Source of the DNA: Spirochaetaceae bacterium bin103
GTDB taxonomy: Bacteria; Spirochaetota; Spirochaetia; SZUA-6; Bin103
Direction of reading: 5' to 3'
Assembly (NCBI GenBank): GCA_002238925.1
Contig: MPNH01000019.1
Span: forward strand, 1 to 64,000
DNA length: 64,000 nt
Shown here: positions 44,697-52,770 of the stretch, piece by piece
Numbering within the stretch: position 1 is the stretch's first letter
Layout of the letters: the number at the start of each line of letters is the position of its first letter
Notes under the pieces: model-generated
Seen by the model: the letters and a program-made list of their open reading frames with translations, nothing else
Told to the model about the DNA's origin: nothing
Databases searched by the model: none
Position numbers and translations under genes: made by a program

Positions 44697-45769
44697 GCGG
44701 CGCGCGCGAGCCGGCCGAGAGCGCCGCGCAGGTCGTCCATGCCGGTTCCGTCGTGGGCGGACACCGTCACCACCTCGTCGTCCGGGTAGCGCCGCCGCAG
44801 CCGGCGGCGCAGGGCGCCATCGCCGTCCAGATCCTGCTTGGTGCCCACCAGGACACGTGGCCGATCGATCAGCGCCGCGTCGTACGCGCGCAATTCCGCC
44901 TCCAGGGTGGCGAGCGGGTCGCCGTCGCCGGTGAGATCGATGACGTAAGCCAGCATGCGTGCCCGCGCGATGTGGTCCAGGAACTGCAACCCCAGACCGG
45001 TGCCTCCCGAGGCTCCGGCGACGATGCCCGGGATGTCCGCCAGCACGACCTCCGGTGCCGCCGACCAGCGGGCCGGCGGCGTCGGCGGGGTGGTGGCCGG
45101 CGGCCCGGGCGCTACGCTGTTCCCGGCCACCGGCGCGGCGTCGCCCACGCGCATGGTGCCCAGTCCCGGAACAATGGTGGTAAACGGATAGGCGGCGATC
45201 TTGGGGCGCGCGTTGGTCAGTGCCGCCAGCAGGGTCGACTTGCCGGCGTTGGGCAGGCCGACGAATCCCACGTCGGCGATGCTGCGCAGCTCCAGCCGTA
45301 CCTGCAGCACGATGCCGGGACGGCCGGGCTTGGCAAATCGCGGCGCCCGGCGCACGGAGGTGGCAAAACGGGCGTTGCCGGCACCGCCGGCGCCGCCCTG
45401 CAGGCACAACCATTCTTCGTCGGGACTGGCCAGATCGTGCAGCACCTCACCGCTGCCGGCATCGCGCACCAGCGTGCCGGGCGGCACCGGGATGCGCACC
45501 TCCTTGCCGTTGGCGCCGTGCTGGCGGCGGCGCCGGCCCGGCGCGCCGTCCTCGGCCCGGTAGTGATGGCGGCCGGCAAGATGGGCAAGCGTATGTACGT
45601 TGTGGCGCACGGTAAACACGACATCGCCGCCGCGGCCGCCGTCGCCTCCGTCCGGGCCGCCGCGCGGGACGTACTTTTCCCTGCGAAAGGAAACGGCGCC
45701 GTTACCGCCGCTGCCGGAACTGACGGTGATCTCCGTTCGGTCGACGAATCTCGCTCCGATACGCGCCAC
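44693..45769 (-). CDS. obgE: Obg GTPase
   Basis: A ribosome-associated GTPase of 358 residues. The Gly-rich Obg fold (SSGSGGNGAVSFRREKYVPR, GGDGGRGGDV) is followed by the G domain: G1 GLPNAGKST, G2 around FTTIVPGLGTM, G3 DIPG, G4 GTKQDLD, G5 SAH. The C-terminal OCT domain is missing, as in short Obg forms. Between G2 and G3 there is an extra stretch of about 25 residues, rich in Pro, Ala and Thr (VAPGPPATTPPTPPARW), where other Obg proteins have a short hairpin; the DNA there is GC-only. It lies 42 bp downstream of rpmA. Confidence 0.93.
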   Translation of the reverse strand: MARIGARFVDRTEITVSSGSGGNGAVSFRREKYVPRGGPDGGDGGRGGDVVFTVRHNVHTLAHLAGRHHYRAEDGAPGRRRRQHGANGKEVRIPVPPGTLVRDAGSGEVLHDLASPDEEWLCLQGGAGGAGNARFATSVRRAPRFAKPGRPGIVLQVRLELRSIADVGFVGLPNAGKSTLLAALTNARPKIAAYPFTTIVPGLGTMRVGDAAPVAGNSVAPGPPATTPPTPPARWSAAPEVVLADIPGIVAGASGGTGLGLQFLDHIARARMLAYVIDLTGDGDPLATLEAELRAYDAALIDRPRVLVGTKQDLDGDGALRRRLRRRYPDDEVVTVSAHDGTGMDDLRGALGRLARAA

Positions 45770-45811
45770 GCCAGCTCCCGATCTGTCGACTGGAGTCGCT
45801 ACCGCCGCGGT

Positions 45812-46066
45812 TCAGCCGACCGGTTCGATGGCGACCAACTTGCGTCCGAGCCGGCTCTTGAACACAACCGTGCCTTGGACGCGGGCGTAGAGGGTGAAGT
45901 CGCGCCCCACGCCGACGTTATCCCCGGCATGCAGCCTGGTGCCGCGCTGGCGTACCAGGATCGTCCCCGCGGCGACCTGCTCGCCACCGTAGCGCTTTAC
46001 GCCAAGACGCTTGCCGCGCGAATCGCGGCCATTGCGGGAGCTTCCTCCGCCCTTCTTGTGTGCCAC
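45812..46066 (-). CDS. rpmA: 50S ribosomal protein L27
   Basis: An 84-residue protein starting [16 protein letters not shown], the mature form whose N-terminus reaches the peptidyl-transferase centre. [20 protein letters not shown] and [15 protein letters not shown] are invariant features. There is no cleavable N-terminal extension, so the Prp protease needed in Firmicutes is not required, and no prp-like gene lies between rplU and rpmA (gap 10 bp). Confidence 0.97.
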   Translation of the reverse strand: MAHKKGGGSSRNGRDSRGKRLGVKRYGGEQVAAGTILVRQRGTRLHAGDNVGVGRDFTLYARVQGTVVFKSRLGRKLVAIEPVG

Positions 46067-46076
46067 TGCTCTCTCC

Positions 46077-46391
46077 TCAGGTACCGGCTTCGATCTTCTC
46101 GATACGCAGCCGCGTCAGCGACTGTCGATGGCCCCGCTTGCGCCGGTAATTCTTGCGGCGGCGGAATTTGTAAATCACCAGCTTGGGCCCGCGGGGATGG
46201 TCCGCGAGCGCTGCCGTGACCTTGGCTCCGGGGACGTGCGGACGGCCGATCTTGGTCTCGCCATCCGCCGCGACCAGCAACACGTTGTTCAATTCCACCG
46301 TGTCGCCGATCCCCGCCATGCGCTCCACGGTGACGTGCATGCCCTCGCGCACCCGATACTGCCGTCCCTGAATTTCTACCAACGCGTACAT
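46077..46391 (-). CDS. rplU: 50S ribosomal protein L21
   Basis: A 104-residue protein: [17 protein letters not shown] at the start, then [20 protein letters not shown] and the basic [17 protein letters not shown] that contacts 23S rRNA. ATG 46391 gives the conserved N-terminus; the frame is open further upstream but not conserved. It is the first gene of the rplU-rpmA-obgE-nadD-lytR-rsfS run, with a promoter about 50 bp upstream. Confidence 0.96.
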   Translation of the reverse strand: MYALVEIQGRQYRVREGMHVTVERMAGIGDTVELNNVLLVAADGETKIGRPHVPGAKVTAALADHPRGPKLVIYKFRRRKNYRRKRGHRQSLTRLRIEKIEAGT

Positions 46392-46441
46392 CGCTGCAAT
46401 CACTCTTCTCGGACCTGACCGGTCGCTGATCTCGAACGTCA

Positions 46442-46471
46442 AACTACCACGCGGCCAACACCGCGGTCAAA
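46442..46471 (-). promoter_or_regulatory. Putative promoter of the rplU operon
   Basis: On the minus strand TTGACC (46471-46466) is followed after 18 bp by TAGTTT (46447-46442). Transcription would start near 46435, about 45 nt before the rplU ATG. It is correctly placed between the divergently packed accessory genes and the ribosomal operon. Confidence 0.5.
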
Positions 46472-46524
46472 CTGATTCGCTTCCGCGCCCTGCCGCGGCT
46501 GCCGCGGACGGCGAAATCGGGCCG

Positions 46525-47382
46525 CTAACCGGATGCGTAGCCGGCAAACAGCTCGCCGATCCGGGGCTCCGGAAGCGGCCCCTCATGCAGGAGCAGGCGG
46601 TATCGGAGGCGCAACGCACTTCCCGCCGTGAGGTCGATGGCCCCGGCGATGCTGGGTGCGGGATTGATGCCGAACTGGCGGTCGATCCGCCAATGGGCGG
46701 GGTGGCCGGGATTGGCGGGATGATCGAGTACGGCGATCCCGGCGCTGGCCGGCGGGTCGTCGGGGCGCCACGACTGATCGATCGGCATGTGCACATCCAC
46801 CCACGCCGCGCGCTCCTGCTCGGCGGCGAGGTCGCGGTTGCCGGCCGAGGTGACCACGGTCGCTCCGAGGTGGCGGTGGTACGGCATGCGCACGTACAGA
46901 CCGCCATAGAGGTACGGCTCGATACGGGCATCGGGGATGGCGCGCAGCGTCCAGTCCAGGTCGAGCACCAGCACGTCGCCGGCGCGCCCGAGCTGCCAGT
47001 CCTGGCGGTCGGCGAGCACGTGCCCCCCGTCGGCGTGCTGCCAGAGCGCCTCAATGACCCACCGAGGCGGCTTGGTGCCGGTGATGCGCGGCAGGGCCGG
47101 GTTGATGCGGCCCAGGGTCTGACCGGGGCGCTGGCCGGGAAAGTGCCAGAAGTCGCTGCCGTTGATACCCACGAAGCGGGTCTGAATGCCGTGCTGGTGG
47201 GGATGGTGCCACGGGCTGTCCGCGGTAAGGCACAGGTGCCGGGCACCGACGCGCACGGGATGAATGTAGGAGCCGATGCCAGGGCGGGCGTGATGCTGGA
47301 GCATTGCCCCGCCGAGGTCGGTGTCGTCTATGAACAGGCAGCCGTTTTCGACGCGCGGTTGCCAGCTTTCCTTGTAGTCCAT
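46525..47382 (-). CDS. DUF6807 (PmoA-like) family protein
   Basis: A 285-residue soluble protein. The histidine-rich motif SPWHHPHQHGIQTRFVGING and the later YGGLYVRMPYHRHLG are typical of the DUF6807/PmoA-like family, which is common in planctomycetes and other degraders of complex glycans, often beside sulfatases and Gfo/Idh oxidoreductases, as here. The family's reaction is not established. It forms the left edge of the accessory region and is read away from the VOC gene; its stop is about 130 bp upstream of the rplU start. ATG 47382 is a clean start. Confidence 0.75.
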   Translation of the reverse strand: MDYKESWQPRVENGCLFIDDTDLGGAMLQHHARPGIGSYIHPVRVGARHLCLTADSPWHHPHQHGIQTRFVGINGSDFWHFPGQRPGQTLGRINPALPRITGTKPPRWVIEALWQHADGGHVLADRQDWQLGRAGDVLVLDLDWTLRAIPDARIEPYLYGGLYVRMPYHRHLGATVVTSAGNRDLAAEQERAAWVDVHMPIDQSWRPDDPPASAGIAVLDHPANPGHPAHWRIDRQFGINPAPSIAGAIDLTAGSALRLRYRLLLHEGPLPEPRIGELFAGYASG

Positions 47383-47527
47383 GATCGGGCGTACTGTATC
47401 GGGCGCCGACGTTTGCCGCTACCCGGTGGGAGGCGCAGGGCATACACCGGATGGAATTCCGGCACTGCCGGAGTTGCCGGCGTTGCCGGCGGCGCCGGGG
47501 TGCCGTTATTCTTGGCGCGAAACAACC

Positions 47528-47950
47528 ATGACCATCAATGCTTACCTGACGTTCGCTGGCGAGTGCCGGGCGGCGTTCGAATTCTATCGCTCCGTGTTCG
47601 GCGGCGACTTCCTGTTCATGCAGAGCTTCGGGGACGGACCCGCCGACATGGGCGCGCCCGAGGAGGCGAATGACCTGATCATGCACGTCACCCTGCCGGT
47701 GGGCGGTGGCGTGCTGATGGGCAGCGACACCATCGAGCAGTTCAGCCCGCTCCCGGTGCAGGGCACCAACTTCTCGCTTTCCCTCGCACCTGACAGCAAG
47801 GAGCAGGCGGACGAACTGTTCGCCAAGCTGTCCGACGGCGGGCGCGTCACCATGGCGATGCAGGACCAGTTCTGGGGCGCCTACTTCGGCACCTGCACCG
47901 ACCGGTTCGGCATAGCCTGGATGATCAACTTTCACACCGACCAGGAGTAA
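47528..47950 (+). CDS. VOC-fold protein (PhnB/glyoxalase-like)
   Basis: A 140-residue protein with two beta-alpha-beta-beta-beta units. MTINAYLTFAGECRAAFEFY and VFGGDFLFMQSFGDGP are close to the PhnB-like (YjdN-type) group of the vicinal oxygen chelate superfamily, and the C-terminus FWGAYFGTCTDRFGIAWMIN is diagnostic. These small proteins may be enzymes or resistance proteins; the substrate cannot be inferred. ATG 47528 fits; the frame is open upstream but not conserved. Confidence 0.85.
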   Translation: MTINAYLTFAGECRAAFEFYRSVFGGDFLFMQSFGDGPADMGAPEEANDLIMHVTLPVGGGVLMGSDTIEQFSPLPVQGTNFSLSLAPDSKEQADELFAKLSDGGRVTMAMQDQFWGAYFGTCTDRFGIAWMINFHTDQE

Positions 47951-48013
47951 CCTTGCATCGAAGCCGGTAACCGCCGGCCTGCCGGCGCGCCGCTCGACGA
48001 GGAACGCGCACCG

Positions 48014-49558
48014 ATGAAGCCGAACAAGGTGATGTCGGCGGCCGCGGCGGCGGCGCTGATCGAGGACGGAGCGACCGTGGGTCTGGTGGGCGGCGGCGGC
48101 GGGCTGTGTGAGGCTACCACCCTGCACCAGGCAGTCGAGGCCCGGTTTCTGGACAGCGGCGCCCCGCGCGGCCTGACCTGCGTGCACGCGCTCGGCATCG
48201 GCGACCGCGACCGGCGCGGCATGAACTGCTTCGCGTACGAGGGGCTGGTGCGGCGGGTGATCGGCGGCCACTGGGTGTGGTCGCCGCGCATGCAGGAGCT
48301 GGCGCGCAGCGAGAAGATCGAGGCGTACGTGCTGCCCGGCGGCGTGGTGATGCAGCTCCTGCGGGAGATCGCCGCCGGCCGGCCCGGGCTGTTCACGCAC
48401 GTCGGACTTGGCACGTTCGCCGACCCGCGCCACGAGGGCGGCCGGCTCAATGCCAGCGCCCGCGACGAGCTGGTGGAGCTGGTCGAGATCGATGGCCGGG
48501 AATTGCTGCGCTACCGCCCGTTTCCGATCGACGTGGCGCTGCTGAAGGGCTCCTGCGCCGATCGCGAAGGCAACGTCAGCCTGGACCGGGAGCCGGCCAA
48601 CGTTGACCTGTACGCCATGGCGGCCGCGGCGCACAACAGCGGCGGCACGGTGATCGTCCAAGTGCAGGAACTGGTGCCCGACGGCAGCCTGCCGGCCCGC
48701 GCGGTGCGCATCCCCGGCGTGCTGGTGAATGCCATTGTCGTCGACCCCGGGCAGCGGCAGGGCTATGCCATCGACTACGACCCGTCCCTGTCCGGGGAGC
48801 GGCGCCGTGCCGTCGACCCGCCGCCGGCGCCGCCGTTCGACATCCGCCAGGTGGTGGCGCGGCGCGCGCGCAGCGAACTGCGCCCGGGCGACACCGTGAA
48901 CTACGGTTTCGGAATCCCGGACGCGGTGGCGGCGCTGGTCGCGGCGCGCGGCGAGACCGGGCTCTATTACCAGACCATCGAGCACGGCACCTACGGCGGC
49001 GACCTGCTCACCGGCATGCTGTTCGGCTACGCGCGCAACCCGACCGCGATGATCGACGCGCCATCGCAATTCGACTTCTACTCCGGCGGAGGACTGGACA
49101 TCGCCTTCCTCGGGTTCGGCGAGGTGGACGCCGCCGGCAACGTCAATGCCTCCAAGCTCGGCGGCCTGACGGTCGGGCCGGGCGGCTTCGTCGATATTGC
49201 CGACAACGCGCGCACGGTAGTGTTCTGCGGCACCTTCGAAGCCAAGGGCGCCGACGTGCGGCCCGGCGGCGGCCGGCTGGCCGTGCATCGCCACGGCGCC
49301 ATCGCCAAGTTCGTGGACGCGGTGGCGCAGATCACCTTCTCCGGCAGCCAGGCGATGGCACGCGGCCAAACGGTACGCTTCGTGACCGAGCGCGCGGTGT
49401 TCACGCTGACCGGCGAGGGATTGCGGCTGGACGAGGTGGCGCCGGGAGCCGAGCTGGAGGCCGACATCCTGGCGCGCATGAAGTTCCACCCGCTCATCCC
49501 GCGGCCGCCGGCGGCGATGGCCGCCGAGCACTTCTCCGAACCGGGAGGACACCGATGA
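48014..49558 (+). CDS. Family I CoA-transferase (acetate/propionate/3-oxoacid type)
   Basis: A 514-residue protein that fuses the alpha and beta halves, as in propionate CoA-transferase and YdiF. The N-terminal half has the GLVGGGGGLCEATTLHQAV nucleotide/CoA loop and GSCADREGNVS. The C-terminal half has the active-site glutamate in YYQTIEHGTYGG, which would form the glutamyl-CoA thioester. It moves CoA between a short-chain acyl-CoA and a free acid, feeding degradation products into central metabolism; the substrate is unknown. It is followed with a 4-bp overlap by the Gfo/Idh gene, so the two are coupled. Confidence 0.85.
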   Translation: MKPNKVMSAAAAAALIEDGATVGLVGGGGGLCEATTLHQAVEARFLDSGAPRGLTCVHALGIGDRDRRGMNCFAYEGLVRRVIGGHWVWSPRMQELARSEKIEAYVLPGGVVMQLLREIAAGRPGLFTHVGLGTFADPRHEGGRLNASARDELVELVEIDGRELLRYRPFPIDVALLKGSCADREGNVSLDREPANVDLYAMAAAAHNSGGTVIVQVQELVPDGSLPARAVRIPGVLVNAIVVDPGQRQGYAIDYDPSLSGERRRAVDPPPAPPFDIRQVVARRARSELRPGDTVNYGFGIPDAVAALVAARGETGLYYQTIEHGTYGGDLLTGMLFGYARNPTAMIDAPSQFDFYSGGGLDIAFLGFGEVDAAGNVNASKLGGLTVGPGGFVDIADNARTVVFCGTFEAKGADVRPGGGRLAVHRHGAIAKFVDAVAQITFSGSQAMARGQTVRFVTERAVFTLTGEGLRLDEVAPGAELEADILARMKFHPLIPRPPAAMAAEHFSEPGGHR

Positions 49559-50598
49559 GCGCGCTGCGCATCGCCGTGGTCGGCGCCGGCTACATGGGCC
49601 GCAAGCACATTCGCTACGTCGCCGCAAGCGAGGAATGCCGGCTGGCCGCGGTGGTCGACCCCGCTGCGGCCGCCGAGCGGGCGGCGCGCGAGCATGGCGT
49701 TCGGTATTGCCGCGGCATCGATGAGCTGCTGTCCGGTGAGCCGATCGACGGCGCCATCGTGGCCGCGCCGACCGGGTTGCACGAGGAGGTGGCGCTGCGC
49801 TGCATCGACGCCGGGGTGCCGGTTCTGGTCGAGAAGCCGATCTGCGCCACGGTGGCGTCGGCGGAACGGCTGAACCGCGCGGCCGATCAGGCCGGCGTGG
49901 CGCTGCTGGTTGGCCACCACCGGCGCTACAACCCGGCGGCAGCCGCTGCGAAGCGGCTCTTCGACGACGGCGTCGTGGGCCGGCTGGTGGCAATCAGCAC
50001 CATCTGGTGCATGTGCAAACCGGACAGCTACTACGCGGCGGCATGGCGCCGGCAGCCGGGCGGCGGGCCGGTGCTGACCAACCTGATCCACGAAATCGAC
50101 CTGCTGCGCTACCTGGCCGGCGACATCACCGAGGTCGCCGGGTTCACCGGCAACGCCGTGCGCGGCTTTGCGACCGAGGACTCGGCGGCGCTGACGATGC
50201 GCTTCGCCGGCGGCGCCCTGGCAAGCGTGGTGATGTCCGACAGCGCGCCGTCGCCGTGGAGTTGGGAGCAGGCATCGGGCGAGAGCCCGCAGTTCCCGGC
50301 CAGCGGCCAGAATCCGACCCGCTTCTTCGGTACCGAGGCGGCGCTGGAGTTCCCGCGCCTGGCCGTGTGGCGCTATCGCGGCCCAAAAAGCTGGACCAGC
50401 CCACTTGCCGCGGAGCACGTGAGTGTGCCGGACGGCGACGCGTTCGCGCTGCAACTCGCCCACTTCGCGGCGGTGGTGCGCGACGGCGCAGCGCCGCTGG
50501 TCACCGGCCGCGAGGGGCAGTGCACGCTGGCCGCCACCCTCGCCCTGTTCGAAGCCGCGCGTTCCGGGACCAGCGTGGCCGTGACGCAGGCCGACTGA
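49555..50598 (+). CDS. Gfo/Idh/MocA family oxidoreductase
   Basis: A 347-residue NAD(P)-dependent dehydrogenase. The Rossmann loop VVGAGYMGRKHIRYVA lies at the N-terminus, the EKP motif in VLVEKPICATV, and the C-terminal substrate domain contains GGPVLTNLIHEIDLLRYL, with the catalytic HEIDLL histidine. The family oxidises or reduces sugars, inositols and related polyols. ATG 49555 overlaps the CoA-transferase stop (ATGA). Together with the SDR and the isomerase-like gene further right it suggests catabolism of an unusual sugar or cyclitol. That is inference. Confidence 0.88.
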   Translation: MSALRIAVVGAGYMGRKHIRYVAASEECRLAAVVDPAAAAERAAREHGVRYCRGIDELLSGEPIDGAIVAAPTGLHEEVALRCIDAGVPVLVEKPICATVASAERLNRAADQAGVALLVGHHRRYNPAAAAAKRLFDDGVVGRLVAISTIWCMCKPDSYYAAAWRRQPGGGPVLTNLIHEIDLLRYLAGDITEVAGFTGNAVRGFATEDSAALTMRFAGGALASVVMSDSAPSPWSWEQASGESPQFPASGQNPTRFFGTEAALEFPRLAVWRYRGPKSWTSPLAAEHVSVPDGDAFALQLAHFAAVVRDGAAPLVTGREGQCTLAATLALFEAARSGTSVAVTQAD

Positions 50599-50608
50599 AC
50601 GGCGTCCG

Positions 50609-51067
50609 TCACGGCGCACCACGGGGGCCCGGCACGTCGGCCGACACCCACTGCAGGATGTGGTGCCCCACCGCCACCAGTTCGCCGCGCTGGTTGCAGA
50701 CTTCGAGGTCTGCCGTCGAGCGGCGCCGGTCGCGGTCGATCGCGGCGATGGTGTAGGTCACGGTGACGGTGTCGCCAAGCAGTACCGGCTTGATGAAGCG
50801 GATGCGGTCGTAGCCGGCCGAGACCGGCGTCTCGGGCGCGTCGCGGGTATGGGCGATCGCCATCGAGGACACGGTGGACATGAAGCCGACCAGCAGCGCG
50901 CCGTGCACCATGCGGGTGCCGAAACTGGAGCGCTCCATGTACACTTGGTTGACGTGATTGGGAGAAAAGTCGCCGGTAATTCCGGCGAACAGGTAAACGT
51001 CGGACTCGCCGACCGTCTTGGTGAACTGGGTGCGTTGCCCCACGCTTACGTAGAAATCGGATCCCAC
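50609..51067 (-). CDS. MaoC-like (R)-specific enoyl-CoA hydratase
   Basis: A single hot-dog-fold domain of about 152 residues. The hydratase signature is GITGDFSPNHVNQVYM, with the catalytic Asp and His in the usual GD..P.H order, followed by FGTRMVHGALLVGFMST. It would hydrate trans-2-enoyl-CoA to (R)-3-hydroxyacyl-CoA, consistent with the CoA-transferase 1 kb away. It is the only minus-strand gene within the accessory cluster, convergent with the Gfo/Idh gene (10-bp gap) and divergent from the SDR. GTG 51067 with GGGGGC upstream is preferred over a longer non-conserved N-terminus. Confidence 0.82.
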   Translation of the reverse strand: MGSDFYVSVGQRTQFTKTVGESDVYLFAGITGDFSPNHVNQVYMERSSFGTRMVHGALLVGFMSTVSSMAIAHTRDAPETPVSAGYDRIRFIKPVLLGDTVTVTYTIAAIDRDRRRSTADLEVCNQRGELVAVGHHILQWVSADVPGPRGAP

Positions 51068-51165
51068 TGCTGCCCCCGCCGGCTGTCGCCGCCGCACAGC
51101 GTAGGGAGGCCGGTCGCAACGCGTCAACGGTGAGCCGCCCGAGTCGCCCGAGTGGCGGGCGTGCG

Positions 51166-51876
51166 ATGAAGCTCGACCTGTCCGGGCAGACCGCGGTGGT
51201 GACCGGCGCCGCGCGCGGCATCGGGCGGGCGATTGCCGGCCTGCTCCAGGAGGCGGGCGCCGGCGTCGAGGGATGGGATCTGCAGCCGTCGGACGACCCC
51301 TGCTTCGCCCACTTCCGTACCGTCGACGTGAGCGACGAAGCGGCGGTGAACGGCGCCGCGGCGGCGGCCGGAGACATCGACATCCTGATCAACAACGCGG
51401 GGGTGAACGGCCCCACCAAGCCCGCCTGGGAGTATACGCTGGCGGAGTGGAACGCGGTGCTGGCGGTGGACCTGACCGGCGTGTTCCTGTGTGCGCGGGC
51501 GCTCATTCCCGGCATGCGGGCGCGCGGCTACGGGCGCATTGTCAACATCGCCTCGATCGCCGGCAAGGAGGGCAACCCGGACGCCATTGCATACGGCGCC
51601 GCCAAGGCCGGTGTGGTGGGCGTCACCAAGACACTCGCCCGCGAGCTGGCGCTGTCCGGCGTGCTGGTCAACTGCATCACCCCGTCGATGGCCGAAACCC
51701 CTTTCCTGGAAGGGATGTCCGCGGAATACGTCGCCGACCGCAAGGCGCGCATCCCGATGGGCCGCTTCGCCAGGATCGAGGAGATCGCCGCCATGGCCGT
51801 GTTCGCGGCCAGCCCGGCGTGCAGCTTTACCACCGGCATGGCGTTCGACGTGTCCGGCGGTCGCGCCGACTACTGA
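51166..51876 (+). CDS. Short-chain dehydrogenase/reductase
   Basis: A 236-residue classical SDR: TGAARGIGRAIA cofactor motif near the N-terminus, NNAGVNGP, the active-site Ser in IVNIASIAGKEGN, and YGAAK with the catalytic Tyr and Lys. An acidic residue after the second strand (GWDLQPSD) suggests preference for NAD over NADP. ATG 51166 gives the normal N-terminus (MKLDLSGQTAVVTGA); GTG 51130 is an alternative. The TIM-barrel gene begins 1 bp after its stop. The substrate is probably a sugar acid or a 3-hydroxyacyl compound; undetermined. Confidence 0.88.
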   Translation: MKLDLSGQTAVVTGAARGIGRAIAGLLQEAGAGVEGWDLQPSDDPCFAHFRTVDVSDEAAVNGAAAAAGDIDILINNAGVNGPTKPAWEYTLAEWNAVLAVDLTGVFLCARALIPGMRARGYGRIVNIASIAGKEGNPDAIAYGAAKAGVVGVTKTLARELALSGVLVNCITPSMAETPFLEGMSAEYVADRKARIPMGRFARIEEIAAMAVFAASPACSFTTGMAFDVSGGRADY

Positions 51877-51877
51877 C

Positions 51878-52753
51878 GTGCCCGATCGGGATGCGGACTT
51901 GAACACGCTCTGCATCCACCAGGTGTGCTTCGGCTTCGAGCGCGGCTTTGCCGCCTGCGTCGCGGCCCTGGAGCGGCAGGGCGTCGGCCTGACCGCAGTG
52001 TGGCACGACAAGCTGGCGGCGATCGGCGCAACGGCGGCGGCGCGGGTGCTGGCCGACCACGGCGTGGTAGCCGTGGCGCTGTGCCCGGGCGGCCTTCTGA
52101 CCGCGCGCGATGCGCGGCGCTGGCAGGCGGCGCTGGAACACAACCGGCGCCTGCTCGACGACGCGGCGACGATCGGCGCACGCTCCCTGGTCACCATAGC
52201 CGGCGGCCTGGAGGACGGCGAGCGCGACCTGCGCTTCGCGCGCGACCGTGCCCTGGAGGGGCTCGCCCGGCTGGTGCCGACTGCGCGCGCCGCCGGCGTA
52301 CGGCTGGCCATCGAGCCGCTGCATCCGATGACCTGTGCCTTCCGGGGCGTGCTCACCACGCTGGCGCAGGCCAACGACTGGTGCGACCTGCTCGACGCCG
52401 GCGACACCGTCGGCATCGCCCTGGACAGCTACGCCACCTGGTGGGACCCGGACCTGCCTGCCCAGATAGCGCGCGCCGGCCCGCGCCTGCTCCATCTGCA
52501 CGTCGCCGACTGGCTGCCCGACACCCGCGACCTGCGCCTGGACCGCGGCATGCCCGGCGACGGGGTAATCGACTTCGACTCGTTCCTGGCGCTGGTGGCG
52601 GCCACCGGCTTCACCGGCCCGCTGGAGTTCGAAATCTTCTCCGCGCGCCACTGGTGGCAGCAGCCAACCGACCGCATCGCCGCCGCTTGCGCCGCTTGCG
52701 CCGGCGCCCTGATGCATCGTGACCTGAGTCCGGTTGATCGGCGGCGGAATTAG
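51878..52753 (+). CDS. Sugar phosphate isomerase/epimerase-like TIM barrel
   Basis: A 291-residue protein of the xylose-isomerase-like (AP endonuclease 2) superfamily. Conserved strands include GVRLAIEPLHPM with the metal-binding Glu, VGIALDSYATWWDPDL, LLHLHVADWLPDTRD with the His-containing strand, and GFTGPLEFEIFSARHW with a C-terminal Glu. It probably isomerises or epimerises a keto-sugar. It starts at GTG 51878, one base after the SDR stop; TTG 51899 is an alternative. It is followed after 17 bp by the sulfatase, so SDR, isomerase and sulfatase look like one transcript. Confidence 0.8.
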   Translation: MPDRDADLNTLCIHQVCFGFERGFAACVAALERQGVGLTAVWHDKLAAIGATAAARVLADHGVVAVALCPGGLLTARDARRWQAALEHNRRLLDDAATIGARSLVTIAGGLEDGERDLRFARDRALEGLARLVPTARAAGVRLAIEPLHPMTCAFRGVLTTLAQANDWCDLLDAGDTVGIALDSYATWWDPDLPAQIARAGPRLLHLHVADWLPDTRDLRLDRGMPGDGVIDFDSFLALVAATGFTGPLEFEIFSARHWWQQPTDRIAAACAACAGALMHRDLSPVDRRRN

Positions 52754-52770
52754 CGGCACAGTGTCGGGCC

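Noticed and set aside
47051-49993. A 980-codon open frame on the minus strand
   Set aside because: It runs opposite to the VOC and CoA-transferase genes and partly through the DUF6807 gene; its product is Arg/His/Ala-rich low-complexity sequence, typical of antisense frames in GC-rich DNA.
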